The position numbers were made by a program, and so were the translations under genes. Shown in pieces: positions 31,713 through 43,609 of a stretch of DNA of 64,000 nt (position 1 is the stretch's first letter; every line of letters begins with the position of its first letter). Origin of the DNA: Clitopilus passeckerianus. Its lineage: Eukaryota > Basidiomycota > Agaricomycetes > Agaricales > Entolomataceae. A model generated the notes under the pieces. The model was given only the letters and a program-made list of their open reading frames with translations. It ran no database searches and was not told the DNA's origin. Location: positions 124,001 through 188,000 of the forward strand of contig CALYLX010000088.1 of the NCBI GenBank assembly GCA_944990035.1, given 5' to 3'.

Positions 31713-32379
31713 ATGCCGTATACAGTTCATTCCGTTAGCGGTCGTTCTTCGGGTTCATGGAAGTTTTGGAATAGCTTCAAGGATCACAAATGGTTTGCGG
31801 TAGTTTCCACTGAAGACCAAGACATTGTGCCCTCGCAATCCGCAATCCAACACTCCGGAGAGTTCCCCCTAAAGTGGAACGAGGATCTATCCACGTAAGT
31901 CGTTAACATATTGTCCCTTTGAAATTGCGACGCTCACTCATAAAAAGGGTGATTTCACGAGATTTTGGTGGTCCGATTATGATCACCTTCTGGCGCGCTC
32001 ACGAGGAGGGTGAACCCGAAATCATTGCTACCGCTGCCAAGTTTCGGCTCACCGATCATGATTTCCAAAAAGGTTTAGTTTGCCATCCCCGAAACTTGAG
32101 AACACCACTCACTAAAGTATATTTATAGAGATCTTGGTCGCTTTAGCTGATTATAAAAATCCTCGCCAGAGCTTTGGGATCGTACATTTCACCATTAAAG
32201 TCGCTTCCCCAGGGCGAGCAGCTGCATTCAACACCAAGGGCTCCCCCGAAAAGGCTATCACATCCAAGAATGACGTACGGTTGCCGGCTAATAAGGAAAA
32301 ATGGAGTCAATCAGTGATCGGCCAGATTGGAGAGAAGAGCATGTTTATAACGGCATTGAAGAGCTTCTTGAAAGCTTGA
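31713..32379 (+). CDS. small C2-like domain protein
   Basis: Model: join(31713-31894, 31948-32072, 32129-32379), 185 aa, in-phase GT-AG introns of 53 and 56 nt. The protein alternates short hydrophobic beta-like strands and loops (WFAVVSTEDQDIVPSQ, GGPIMITFWRAHEEGE, EILVALADY, FGIVHFTIKVAS), the pattern of a C2-like sandwich as found at the N-terminus of many agaricomycete multidomain proteins. The usual five calcium-binding aspartates are not evident. It ends after a helical tail, so it is a stand-alone domain or a remnant of a longer protein. Function not inferred. Confidence 0.5.
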
Positions 32380-32773
32380 ATACACCAACACCAGCTTCCT
32401 ATCTATATGGCGAAAGTTCTGTCTAACTCCTACCTAACTCCTACCGTATACAGCGCTTTGGAGCTTGAACTCCACCCAGATAGTATCTTCCGTCGTTTAT
32501 ACCCCTTACTTATATTGTTGTCAAAGAGCGAATTTTCTACCTTGTCAAAGCTCAATAATCGCCAATTTCAATTGTAGAGATGAGAAAATGTCAAGCACAC
32601 ATCCTCAAGAGGGAGAAGGCCGGGGTACCGCTGACCAAAAAGAGGTAATCACAACTTGAGAGAGGGATTCCGATGTAAAAAGGTTACCAAATATGTGCTC
32701 TGTTTTGCTGCGAAGCCCAACGGCACGAGATACCAGGTGATCACAATAATCGTGTAGCAGAGCTATGGGCGGC

Positions 32774-33738
32774 CTAAATTACTGTATCTTTAACCGCAGG
32801 AACTCCTGTTTTCCATCTTATACCGGCCGCCGTCGCCACTCGCATGGATATCTCACGAACAGCCGTTATCTCCTCAAACGACGCGCCATTTCTCCTTGCG
32901 CCATCCAAGTGCCACTGGATCTGTCTTGGGCTATCACTGGTGATCAGAGCTGCGACCAGCATGTACGAGGTCTCGATGGGAGTGAGCACCCCCATGTAGC
33001 CATATGTGAGGCCGTAACCGATAGTGTTCGAGAACCAACCTGGATATATCTCCGTTAGGTTCAAGCTGGTATAGACTATCTTATTCTGCCGTTAAAGGAC
33101 TTACCCATGTCAGGATATATCGAGTCGAGCGTACCTTGTACTGCAATAGCAGTACCCCCATACACGGTCTCGAAGAGCTGTTTGCCAGTCTGTACGTATT
33201 CTTCAATGGGGGTATCAAGTCTCCTGCGAAGCAGTTGCGTCCCTTAGCCGTCTAAACGAATCAACATCAAGCAGATGCATACCTCATTGGCTCCTTGTCT
33301 TGCAGATCTTCCGGCATCACCTTCCGAAGTTCAATCAAGCTATTAATGGTCTAAAATCGGGTTGAGTAATCCCATTACTCCGGCATGCGAGAAAGCTATG
33401 CGTTACTAACCCTGGGATAACCCGCCGTCAGTCCAGCTTTGAAAACGGCATCACGACACTTTCTTGCAAGAAGCAGTTGCTGATCATGACCAGCACCTGT
33501 TGCACGTAACTCTTCCAGTGCATATTCGAAGACATATGGCACTTCCTCGGGCTCATTACACCCGCAGAAAGCGACAGCTGCAACGATGTACCAAGGATTA
33601 TCCAGATCTGTGCCATAAGCCACATTGGTTTGACCAGATGCTCTATCGATTCGATGACTTACAGGTCTGTGCCTCGAATTTAACAGGATATAGTTGCTTG
33701 ATTTGCCTCAGGAACTCAGGTGTTGCGAGCTTCGCCAT
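32774..33738 (-). CDS. AhpD-like / carboxymuconolactone decarboxylase-like protein
   Basis: Model: complement(join(32774-33039, 33105-33223, 33283-33350, 33411-33607, 33663-33738)), 241 aa; all phases agree. Sequence features: NPWYIVAAVAFCGCNEPEEVPYVF near the N-terminus, LLARKCRDAVFKAGLTAGYPR, SLIELRKVMPEDL, then YPDMGWFSNTIGYGLTYGYMG and a long helix around LVAALITSDSPRQIQWHLDGARRNGAS. This is the helical AhpD/CMD superfamily arrangement seen in a group of fungal proteins. The classic AhpD CxxC redox pair is not evident, so peroxidase activity cannot be assumed. Neighbouring genes give no pathway context. Confidence 0.65.
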
Positions 33739-34191
33739 GTCGAAAATGTGCTGTGGCTACCAAAAGTTGATCACAAGCGCCTACACGAGTTGAAGGGTCC
33801 CTTCAGACTGTTCAAGACTCTATTGACTTAAGAAAGCCTCGTGTCGAGCCTGAGAAACCGAATGAGCGAATGTTCAGAAGATGAGGTGGAGTCCTGTTGA
33901 AAGCGATAGAGATCAGCGAGTCGGCCGACGCCGTATGCTATCGGGAGTGATGCCTACAATATCCCTGCCAGCTTGATCTTGCGTGTAAAAACTTCTTGAA
34001 AAAGGTCTGCGTTCACATCGCGAAAAGTTGCGGGTCCGCAGATAACAATCGGTCATCGGTCAGAGCGGGTCTGGCAGCATGTATATGCAAGCATGAAGCA
34101 ATTGCGTAGATTAGTACACTAGATACAGAGAGACATGGACAAATCCAACTATGAACACCGAGTTTAGAAATATTCGATGGCTATGGCCAAC

Positions 34192-36759
34192 TTAAGGAGA
34201 ATACCTACACTCCATCCGTTAGATTCGGTATAGAGGGAATATCGAGGAAACTGCAAATACTCACCGGAACAATGGAGAATTGGTCCCGAGATATGCCAAC
34301 TCCGCGGCTCGGGAAGGATCAATCTTCTCAACCTCACACTGGATCTCCTTTTGCCTGTTTAACCGGCGGTAAAGGAACGTCGCAAACGAAGACGCTACAA
34401 ACGCCATGCACAGGAACCCGATGACGATTCCTAGCAGAACGCAGATCAGCACAATGTCCTGCACACATGTCAACAATACAATCCAACGAAACAGACATAC
34501 CATGACCGAGATGGAACCGAGGCGTGTCCTGAGTGCGATAAATGAAGGAAGAGCAGATCCTGCAACAAAAACAAGTCGTGTGCCAGGGGGGAAAACAGGA
34601 ACAGAGATACGTCAATCAGGAGGATTTTCATCAAGGACTGCAATTTTCACTCACCCGCCAAGGTTCCCAACGCCACTCAGCAGACCAATCATGACTGCCT
34701 TCTTGAGAGAGCTACCAGCATTAGCTGAGCCCCAGGCTAACATGATGGGTACGGTCGGGAAGACGCCGCAGGCAGCCAGGATTGAGCCTGCATACCCGAC
34801 GCCTGGCAAGTTGACTGGACTCGTCGCGTAGAGCATGGCGTAGCCGATGATCCCTGTGAAGGACAGGCCCATGACGAAAGGCCCGCGAGCCTTGTAGCGG
34901 TCTGAGAGCCAGCCAATTAGAATGGTTACGACACATCCGGCGGCATATGGTGGGATCGTCATGCTGTGATGGGTTTTCAATTGGTGGAGCTGGACGTAGT
35001 GAGAGATCGACGTACAGCTGAGCGGTAGATGCGGAGTATCCCAGGGCATTGATGATCGTAGGAAGGAAAAGGGAGAAGGCGTAGAGTGGCATGACCATTC
35101 TGGGAGGAAGAAAAGGATCAGACCTTGAACAAAATGCCGTTAGGTGACGAGGACGAACCCGAGATAGATGATTGTCTGTAGCCATGACTTTGGGTCCTTC
35201 AGTGTCTCGAGAATGAAACGTTTTTCGAATTGCTGGGGTTCTCCGGCTGTGTCTCTGGCGAGAGCATCAGTCAGATGGTCCCGCTCCTTCTCTGTCAGGA
35301 ACTTGGCTGTCGAGGGGTACTGCAGATCCGTCAGATTTTGGCGGATACCCCAACAAAAGCAGATAACTCACGTCCGGCAACTTCCAGAAAGCGAGCAGAG
35401 AGAAGAAACAGGTGGCTTTGGAAAGTCGTCGTAAGTAGGAGAGAAAGACCAAAGGATCAATTATTTACCCAGGCCTTCGAGTAGGAACTGGCGAAAGACG
35501 TGAGCGGAAATTTTAGTCATAGGATAAGATTAACGTACAATCCACTGCCAGCCATGGAGGGAAGCGCGTCTGCGAAGACTTGAAGTGAGCTATGGCTAAC
35601 AGGCTTGGCGATATCACGTACCCGTTAAGCTTCTGAATCGCAAAAGCAAGGAGGCCACCGAAAGCACCTACAAGGGCGTATAAGCAAAAAGAAGGACTGA
35701 ACACTCTCAGCACCTACCTGACAACGTCGCGGAAGAGAAGTAGAGAGAAATCGGTCGTGCCTGATCAGCCCTGCGATACCAAAGCGTGATGAGGAAAGCT
35801 GAGCACGATTTGGTCAATCATACGAAGTGACTATCAGTGGATGAGACGCTCACCAACACCAGGAGGTAGTCCAGCCTCTGTCAAGCCAAGGAAGACACGA
35901 GCGCTGTGTAACGCCTCAATGACTGATTCGGGAACATGCTAAAAGGTCTGACTTACACAACGAGACCCTGATAGCTCTTCACGAATGTCATTGTCACCAC
36001 TGGGAATCAGTCAGCACCAGAGGATGAAAGGCATCAACCCAAACTTACTGACGAGGCCCCATGCGAACATGATGCTTGGGACTATTGTGAGGATGAGCAA
36101 GCGGAAAGCCAGAACATGGGTAGCGGGTTACCCACTCCATATAGATGGCCTGACGAGCTTGAGGACGACATTGCTGTATGATGTATCAACAGATGCTGCA
36201 ATGCTTGACGCGCGAAGGACAGTACCATGGAATCTCCAAAATGCTGTAAGGAATCTGAGGCAAGTCAGGCTGGGATCATCAAATGACAGAATAGACCCAC
36301 AAAGAATACGGCAGCAGCAAGCTGGTACTTGATGCCAGTAAGGTTGAGGTCGACGGCCATACCAGCGACCTAAGAATCAATTGTTAGAAGTAGGGCCGGA
36401 TGACGTGCGGGCTGGTATGGTACCCTAGCATTTCCTATCAGACGCAGTCCGGTAAGCAGCCAACTTGATGATGTCCGAGCACAGTGACGTACCGATATTG
36501 CCTCTATCTCTGTTGACGAAGGACACGGGTATTAAGGTCAGCATTCTGTTTAGAGAGAATATGTTCACACTCACAAGAAGCTGCACAGGTAGAGGATGGC
36601 GATGAGGGGAATAAGGTGCAGATCCACCTTCCTTCTCACAGCATGGTCCATCTCGACAGAGCGAACGCTCTGCGCATCCGAAGAATCTTGTTCCAAGGAT
36701 CCTTTCTCCCAAACTTGTTCTTCTTGCGATGATGGCGGTGTATTGGACGTATTGGACAT
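34192..36759 (-). CDS. MFS transporter, anion:cation symporter (allantoate permease-like)
   Basis: ATG at 36759; the protein starts with a Ser/Glu-rich cytosolic tail, then RRKVDLHLIPLIAILYLCSFLDRGNIGNARVAGM, the first helix and DR.NIGNA signature of this MFS subfamily. Later: IPYSILEIPCNVVLKLVRPSIW, FVKSYQGLVVARVFLGLTEAGLPPG, GYAMLYATSP, AWGSANAGSSLKKAVMIGLLSGVGNLGGI and a C-terminal FLYRRLNRQKE tail. More than twelve introns are present; the signature itself is built from a 17-nt exon (36493-36509) and an 11-nt exon (36424-36434). The stop is either TGA at 34261 or, after one more intron, TAA at 34192 (tail LFRYSP, usual for the family). Substrates in the family are organic anions such as allantoate, nicotinate or tartrate; the one here is unknown. 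Confidence 0.85.
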
Positions 36760-37709
36760 GCTGGCTGAGAAAAAGTCCTAAGCCGCTGTGGTAGAATATG
36801 GCGCTGAAGAAAGAAGCTTTTGTCGGTTTAAACCCTGATACATATTGGATTCTTCTGTAGGTGCCATTGACATCGCTTTAGCAGACACGAGACTCCAGTC
36901 CGCGGGTAACAGGAAAAGTGATCCACCGGCAAGCCCCGCTTCGCTGTCCATCAGATTTGCGACCAGGCGTGGCGTGTGCCCAAACTTCCATTTCTCAAAA
37001 GACTCAACCACCATTGCGACCTCACCGGGTGCTTTGAGAAGTCTACAAAGTTGTCAAGTGGACTCTCCAATAGGATCGGTGCTCTCAGGCTGTCAATGCT
37101 AGGCAGATACTCCAAGCGAGGTCCACCTGTTCTTTGGATAGAAATCTATCAGGCTGGTTGATGCCAAACGCTTCTCAGGATTTCTTCTGACTCCCTGGCC
37201 ACGACTGCAAGTCATCTAACTCGTTTGCTTCCTTCATCACCAGGCCTTGGGAGCGGAACTATCACCTTGGCTGATGTACTCGAGGCATCAGAAAATCTGC
37301 TTTGGTTTATCCAGCTAATGCCAGACCAAATTCAGGCATTGTGTGCGCTTGACTACGCCTATTTACTCGTTTCAGGCAGTGGAAGATTGGACTGACGGCG
37401 CCAACGGTGATTTGTGAAGGGGTCGACAGTCGTGGAAGCTGGAGCTGGAAAATCATGTTGATCCCAATCTGATCGCGTGCTCCTCCAGTCGTACCGTAAA
37501 GGATCCAAAGGGTCCACTTGTACTTACTTATTTTGATCCCTCTCTAACTGTGTATGGCTGCAGTCTCCACCGGTATATAACTACTGTGGGATCGGCATTA
37601 TATTGCCTCAGTGGCGCTCCATCTATATCCTCTAGATCTAACCCTGAACCACCATCTCCGAAATACTTGCCTATAAGTTGCGGCAGTCAGTTCGCTCGTT
37701 GCTGTCGCA
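36760..37709. other. intergenic, divergent transporter / Pth11-like gene
   Basis: About 950 bases. A minus-strand frame (36778-37014; VESFEKWKFGHTPRLVANLMDS) is open but unrecognised and abuts the transporter start, so a small gene cannot be excluded. The rest looks noncoding. Confidence 0.35.
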
Positions 37710-39118
37710 ATGATCACTGCACACGATGTGAAGAGTAAGTAGGCTGGTTCATCGCGCTTTAGCATCTCTGACCATAGTTTTAGTCTGTGGCTACGTCGGC
37801 CCCATCATCGCAGCTGTCGCCACCCTAACTCGTCTGGGAGAACGTATTCGTACCAGACGGTTTGGCTATGATGATGGTTTTGCTGCCTTGTCTCTCTTGA
37901 TCCTCGTTGCATTCGTTACCGCTCTTTTCGTTCATCTGGCTGACCAAAGTGAGTCTCTTGACTTCCAAAGGTTCCGGCACTAACTCATACTTTGGACAAG
38001 CTCATCTCTCGCGGTTGAACCGCTATGCAATGTACTATGTCATCTCTCAATCGTTCTACGGTATCATATGGTACGGTCGTTAGCCCTCACACTCAGACCT
38101 CTAACCAACGACCTATCTCAACAGGGCTGCCCGCCTCTCCATCCTGTTCACAGTCATCCGGATTACAGTTGAAGGCTCCAAGCTTCGTCGCATACTGCAC
38201 GCAGTTGCAGCAACCTACATCATCATCTGGGTAGTCCTCGCTGCCCAGTTGCTATGGATTTGCGAACTCCATTCAGCATGGAAGGTATGAACCCTTTGCG
38301 TCGTCACCCCTCAGCCACGACCACGTTGCTGATCCACCGCCAAGGACCTTCCATCTCCGCAGTGTCCACTAGAGAACCAAGTCCCTATCGCGCAGCTGAT
38401 CAGTACGTTTAAATTAATTGCCTCATGACTCGACATTAATCCCCACAACAGCCGACATCTATGCGGATTCTGTCCTCATCATCGCACCCTTGCGTCTCCT
38501 ATGGAACCTCGAAGCAGGGAGCACTCAGAGAGCCAGACTCATTGTTGCGTTCTCAGCCAGTATCGTCACTACAATCACAAGCTTGGTTCATGCGTATTAT
38601 ATCCTGAAGAAACCTGGCTCTCTGGCTGTCATCTTCACAGCTATCATTGAGGTAAGCTTGGTCACAATTTTCATCAAAAATAGAGTTTAATATCCACCCC
38701 TATCTCTCTTCGCTCAAAACAGCTCTCCTCCTCCTTATTCGTGTGCAACCTCGCCATCCTAGTCGGAACATTCGCCAAATTCGTCGACTCCCGTGGGCAC
38801 TGGTGGTCCTCCTCGAATCCCCGACGGTCGGAATCGCACGAAATGTCAAGTGGAAGCCGCTTCACTGCACACACGCTCCGGTCAAAGTCGATTCACTTTA
38901 GGAGGGATAGGGATACAAAGATGGGTGCGGATGAGAGAACGACGATCAGGATTGATCTGCAGACCGAGACGACTCGGGATGTCGATGGAGATGTCAATCC
39001 TGATCATCATCCTGCTGTCTACCCAATCAAAGCGCCTCAGGGGTCGCCTCATGATTCTGCCGAGGAGGTGTATAGGTCAAAGTCTGGTCTTCCTTTTGGG
39101 CATAATAGTCCGGTGTAA
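37710..39118 (+). CDS. Pth11/rhodopsin-like seven-helix membrane protein
   Basis: Model: join(37710-37734, 37784-37948, 38001-38070, 38125-38284, 38345-38402, 38452-38651, 38723-39118), 357 aa; the first exon is only 25 nt. Helical segments: GYVGPIIAAVATLTRLGER, FGYDDGFAALSLLILVAFV, YVISQSFYGIIW, AARLSILFTVIRI, ATYIIIWVVLAAQLLWIC, IYADSVLIIAPLRLLWNL, IVAFSASIVTTITSLVHAYYIL and LFVCNLAILVGTFAKF. The RFGYDD loop, the helix ending in an Ile-Arg-Ile and the Asp in IYADSVLIIAP are typical of the fungal rhodopsin-like integral membrane family related to Pth11. A Ser/Asp-rich cytosolic tail of about 110 residues follows. Ligand and role are unknown. Confidence 0.75.
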
Positions 39119-39612
39119 ACAAAGTTTAGAGGTCGTTGGGCATTTAAGATTGGGATGGGTGGGTTTCTTGTACTTGTATCCGTATTTAAAGAGCAATACC
39201 CCGAGATGATATATGATACCTTGTAATAAAGATCTTACATTGTCGAGCTCAAGTCATCTGGGTGCGACGACATGTACATAGTGTTAGAGATATTATGAAC
39301 AAGTAGTAGATGTGATACAGGTGGTATATGATTCGAAGTATCATGCCTGCATAGGATTTGAAGACCAGTGAAATCAGGAAACAATACCATACGAATAATT
39401 TCGAACATCCTGCGAGCTATAAAGCAACCAAGAATCCTAGGGCCGCCGTCATACTATCGCGGAGCGCTGATGGTGTTGCTCGATGCTGGCTAAGAGGCCT
39501 AACAGATACGTTGGGCTCCAATGCAACAGTCATCGTGTTGTCGGTGGTACCCGAGCCGGGAGCGATCATTGCGGCAGTATGGCATCCGTCTGAAGCAATA
39601 AGCACTCAGCGC

Positions 39613-40023
39613 TCAGGCAGCTGCAGCGATTGCGATGGGCTGGGCAGTGACAGAATCATTGAGGCTGAGGTTCTCCATGGCATCCTCAAACGTTTCCTCG
39701 TCTTCGCCACTATCCTCATCCTCTTCATCCTCTTCCTCTTGACCCGAAGCATCATCCTCGTCTTCTTCCTCATAATCCTCGTAATCAAGCTAAGAGCCTT
39801 GTGAGTGAAATGCTAACTTTCCAGAGCTATAGATACGTACCGTATCATAAATAACACGTATTATAAGGCTACAGCTTGGACATGTTGCGATATCTTCATA
39901 GTTCGCCAGCTGTTTCTTCGAGATCTCGAAGCGGTCTCCGCAGGGACATGGGTAATGGTATACTCTCTTCTCGTCGTCCCAGACCATGTCTTCGATCTCA
40001 ATCTCATCGTAGTAGGCTCCCAT
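39613..40023 (-). CDS. DPH3: diphthamide biosynthesis protein 3 (CSL zinc finger)
   Basis: Model: complement(join(39613-39789, 39841-40023)), 119 aa. The start [13 protein letters not shown] and the zinc site [12 protein letters not shown]...[15 protein letters not shown] match the CSL zinc finger of Dph3/Kti11, with all four cysteines present. In the family this small protein donates electrons to the Dph1-Dph2 complex for the first step of diphthamide formation on elongation factor 2, and also works with Elongator in tRNA wobble-uridine modification. After the finger, exon 2 encodes a long, very acidic tail ([12 protein letters not shown] and beyond), longer than in short Dph3 proteins. The intron falls exactly between finger and tail. 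Confidence 0.93.
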
Positions 40024-40927
40024 TTCGCAGCAGAGTGCGTTTGGTTCGTTTAAGGTTCGTTAAATAGCTGGTAGCAGCGAGAATAGTAATACAGGCGAAA
40101 GATTAGTGGAGGTAGTAGGAAGGCATGAAATTTTGGCGTGACTCAAGCACCGTCACGATTAGAGATTAGATCCTCACGTAATCAGCACTGCCACTCGGAT
40201 CGGCTAGTGTGGAATAATTGCCTCGTTTGCTCCCATCCGTCGGGCTCGTGGGTTGCAAACCTGATCTTGACGAGGCGCAACCACTTCAATTTGTTTCTAT
40301 GTTTTGGCTTTTTCCCGGGCGGTTATCTGTGTGAATGAGTTGAGAGCCCTCATCATCGATCGATCGAGTCATAGATGATTTTTGTGTGCAATTGGAAAGG
40401 ATGCCGGTGAAGCTCCAAGTGAAGCTCTCTGATCAATCACCCGAAAGTTCTAGCCAAGATACCTGAGTATGAGGAAATTTCTCGATTGTGGGCCAATATA
40501 GAGACCAACGTCTTGCAAAGCAAAGCTAAGCTCAAGCCTTTCCATTGCGTTCTCCATCCTTGACAAGACTCTGAGGTGTTATCTGAAATGAAGAGGCGAT
40601 GCTCGGTTAACCTTCCGCCTCGTGTAAAACGCGTGTTCGGGACAAGCGGCGAAATGACCCATGTCGATGCTCACTTGACCACCTCAAACTGTGTGATCAA
40701 ACAGACAATCACCCGAGTAGACTGGACGTGAGGCAGCCTCGTGTCTGCTCATTGAAAAGTGCCAATGGCAATTTTAAGATCCCCTTCCTTTCTGTTAGAC
40801 CCCGCCCTTTCCCTTGTACTCTCTGCACTTTGTACATCCCGTACAACAAGGCATTCGGTTGCCTTCACTCACTGACGTAACAATAACTTGAGGGTATATC
40901 TCAGCTGTTATTATACAACTATACACC
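40024..40927. promoter_or_regulatory. divergent upstream region DPH3 / coiled-coil gene
   Basis: About 900 bases between two divergent starts. No gene seen. The last 130 bases before 40928 are pyrimidine-rich (CCCGCCCTTTCCCTTGTACT), as is common in fungal core promoters. Confidence 0.4.
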
Positions 40928-42430
40928 ATGGGCTTTACTATCCCCGCTATCGACCTCTCATCAGCTGCCGAAGCCACTCTGCCAATCCCTGGCACATCCG
41001 CCTCAGTCCCCATCCTCCTCACCGCATCCGTCGTTCTCCTCGCCGTCGACGCTTCTATGCAAGCCTATCATGGTCGAGGTCGATCATCGCAGCAATCAGT
41101 ACCCATCTTAGCCCCCGCCGAACCCACCCGACCCAGTGGCGCCTCATGCCAACCCCAACTATCTCAACTCGTCTCCAAGACCAAACGCATCCTAGGCGAA
41201 GTGCAAACGCTCGAGAAGCAGCTTTCCGTTAAGAAAAGCCGTCGTGAACAACAACCTCGTCGTCTCCCTGAATCCCCCAGCCACTTCGTTACCCGGCCGC
41301 AAGCCACGAGGCAGGGTGGGGTGACATGTACTGTCGAGCCCGAATCCAGCAAATCTGTCACTCCCGAATTCTCCTCCTTCTGCGAACGTCTCCTCCTCGT
41401 CAACCAGATCCGAAAGCAGGAGAAGGAGTTGAAGGTGCTTCGTGCTTCCGAGAAGGAGCTCAAGCGCGAGCACAACGACAAATCCTTCAACTCCTTCTGC
41501 GACCAACTCCTCTTCTGGAACCGCGTATGGAAGCTTGAACGGGAGGTGAAGGAGTTGGTTGAGAACGGCGAGAGGTTGAAGAGGAACAGGATCGCGGCGA
41601 TCACCACGGCTGCGAAGAGGATGGTCGAAGATGTGCAGAAGGAACGTATGATCGGGGAGTTGGTGAAGGATATGAACGACGAGATGGACGGATACAAGGG
41701 GGAAATCGAGGAGCTCAAGGAGCAACACGAGAAGGAGCTCTTGGACGTCCATGGGGAGTGGTTGAAGGAGTACATGGCGTTGAGGAGGGAATTAGAATCC
41801 CTCCGCTTGTCGCAGACGGCCCGGCTCGCAGAGCAAGCAGTGAGCAACGAGATGGAGGACTCATTGGTCGAGCGTATGAAGGCTGGGCAGCAGAAGGTCG
41901 CCGAGCTGGAAGCCAATCTCGCCGAATACGAGGAGGCTTCCCTGGAGACCACGGACACCGCCGTCGACTCCCACCCAGGAGACCTAACCCTCGTCGACTT
42001 CGACGACCTTTCCGACGACGAAAGCACCGATGTCGAGCCATGCATGTCCGAACTCTCCACCTCCAGCACTTGCGTATCCGCATCAGCAAACAAAATCACC
42101 ATCCCCCTCCCATCCCGCAAACGCTGCATTAGTGTGCACTCCTCGAAGGGTTCCCTGCTTTTCAGCACTTCTTCCCATACGAAACCCGGTTTTGGTGACG
42201 AGACCGTGTTTGAATTCAAGCCCATCATTGTCGACAGCGCTGCATCAAAGGCAGCTCTTACAGCCAGCTTAGCTGGTCTGACACGTTCCTGTAATCATTC
42301 TGGCAGACCGCAGGCGGTCCTTAACCGAACGTCATCGATATCGTCGTTGAAACGGCCCAGCTCGCTGAATAAAAGCGCGGTGGCGAGTAGCGGAGGCGCG
42401 ATGAAACCGAGAGCACCTTGGAGGGTATAG
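40928..42430 (+). CDS. coiled-coil protein with one N-terminal membrane helix
   Basis: A single uninterrupted 500-codon frame with ATG in good context (CACCATGG), rare here among intron-rich genes. Residues about 25-45 are hydrophobic (ASVPILLTASVVLLAVDAS) and can span a membrane once or act as a signal anchor. Residues about 75-330 are highly charged heptad-like helices with two similar units: SSFCERLLLVNQIRKQEKEL and NSFCDQLLFWNRVWKLEREV, about 45 residues apart. The C-terminal 170 residues are Ser/Thr-rich. I do not recognise a family; a scaffold or tether is possible. The long minus-strand frame in the same place is an antisense shadow. Confidence 0.75.
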   Translation: MGFTIPAIDLSSAAEATLPIPGTSASVPILLTASVVLLAVDASMQAYHGRGRSSQQSVPILAPAEPTRPSGASCQPQLSQLVSKTKRILGEVQTLEKQLSVKKSRREQQPRRLPESPSHFVTRPQATRQGGVTCTVEPESSKSVTPEFSSFCERLLLVNQIRKQEKELKVLRASEKELKREHNDKSFNSFCDQLLFWNRVWKLEREVKELVENGERLKRNRIAAITTAAKRMVEDVQKERMIGELVKDMNDEMDGYKGEIEELKEQHEKELLDVHGEWLKEYMALRRELESLRLSQTARLAEQAVSNEMEDSLVERMKAGQQKVAELEANLAEYEEASLETTDTAVDSHPGDLTLVDFDDLSDDESTDVEPCMSELSTSSTCVSASANKITIPLPSRKRCISVHSSKGSLLFSTSSHTKPGFGDETVFEFKPIIVDSAASKAALTASLAGLTRSCNHSGRPQAVLNRTSSISSLKRPSSLNKSAVASSGGAMKPRAPWRV

Positions 42431-42706
42431 GCCCTTGCATACAGGTGTGTTTGAGGAGATACCCGCGTGGTGGTAGGATGTCGATCATCCCCATCTGCTT
42501 TTATGGATACCCTTATTGTTTGCGAACCCGCTGGCCATTAGGGACTGGTGTGGTCTTCTAGTAGATCGTTTACGACATGTATCACGACATTCAATGATAT
42601 GCTCTTGAAATTAAGCCTTTGGTGTCTTGAAACGAGCAGGCCTATGCAGCAAAAGTTGAGTCATCAGAGGGGCGAAGATTGTTGGGATGCGCAGACTTAC
42701 CGTTCA

Positions 42707-43609
42707 TTAACCTTGCCACCCTCTGCAAAGGAAGTAGCCTTCTCGTGATTCGGCACGGCTAGCATCAGGTTTGATGTAGTAAACATCACGGAAGTTGGGC
42801 TTTAGAGTTTGGTCCCGAAATTCTTGCAAAAGTGGGTGGACAAAGTGTTTCATCCTATTCCAATATCAGCATCAAGTCCAGAACTGGAACAAGGAAAACA
42901 AAACTTACAGCAACACGCCACCAGTAGGGCGCCCAATCTCCTGTGCCGACCGAAGGTGAAGTTCGGCGAAATTGAACACGGCATGGCAAATGTCCAAGCT
43001 AGACTGTGTATCGCAAATATCGTTCCCAGTAAGGTTTGCAGCCATGTCGGAAAGAACCACGTCAACTCTTTGGCTTCGAGCGCCATTGGATCGTAGAGTG
43101 TTTCGAAGCAAGCCGTCCGCTCGCTCGGAGAGAAAATCTGCTTGGATAGTATGAACCCCATTGATAGGTTCCATACGCAACAAATCCAAGGCAACAATAA
43201 CACCCCGCCCTTGAGGTTGTTCCTCCACGTCATCAATGTTAAGAGGGTCGAAAGTATCTTGAACGGGAGGTGACCTTGCAGGGACGGCTTCGGAACCTTC
43301 TTGCGAGAGTTCGGACTGCTTGGTGCTTCTAGGATTGGTGGTTGTTCGAAGCCAGCCGAGTTCTCCTGCAACGACTTGACTCCAGCCGCCAGGAGCCGCC
43401 CCTAGGTCAACAACCACGTTGACGTCGTTCTTATTCAAGAATCCCCATTTCTGGTCTATCTCGAGCAATTTGAAAGCGGCGCGTGAGCGATAGTTTGCAG
43501 CATTGGAAGCGCGTTCTTTGACGTATGGGTCTTTGGACTGGCGTTGTAACCAACGCTTCGAGGCTCCTGAAGCAGACTTGAACAAGACGTTGGTACCACG
43601 AAAGACCAT
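42707..43609 (-). CDS. MRM2: mitochondrial 2'-O-ribose rRNA methyltransferase (FtsJ/RrmJ family)
   Basis: Model: complement(join(42707-42854, 42909-43609)), 282 aa. The N-terminus is basic and Ser-rich (mitochondrial presequence-like), then DPYVKERASNAANYRSRAAFKLLEID holds the first catalytic Lys, VDLGAAPGGWSQVV is the SAM-binding motif I, VDVVLSDMA the catalytic Asp, and GGVLLMKHFVHP the second Lys, followed by KPDASRAESREGYFLC with the final Glu. So the K-D-K-E tetrad of RrmJ/Mrm2 is complete. In the family this enzyme methylates a uridine in the A-loop of mitochondrial large-subunit rRNA. A Pro/Ser-rich insertion of about 55 residues separates motif I from the next strand. Divergent to a TFIIIC subunit gene with only about 150 bp between starts. 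Confidence 0.92.

Noticed and set aside
39358..39804. Ile/Leu-rich plus frame opposite DPH3
   Set aside because: It is the complement of the acidic DPH3 tail (GAG/GAT-rich).
41164..42228. 354-codon antisense frame inside the coiled-coil gene
   Set aside because: Ser-rich mirror of a Glu/Lys/Arg-rich coiled coil, a common antisense artefact; the plus frame has a good start and coherent protein pattern.
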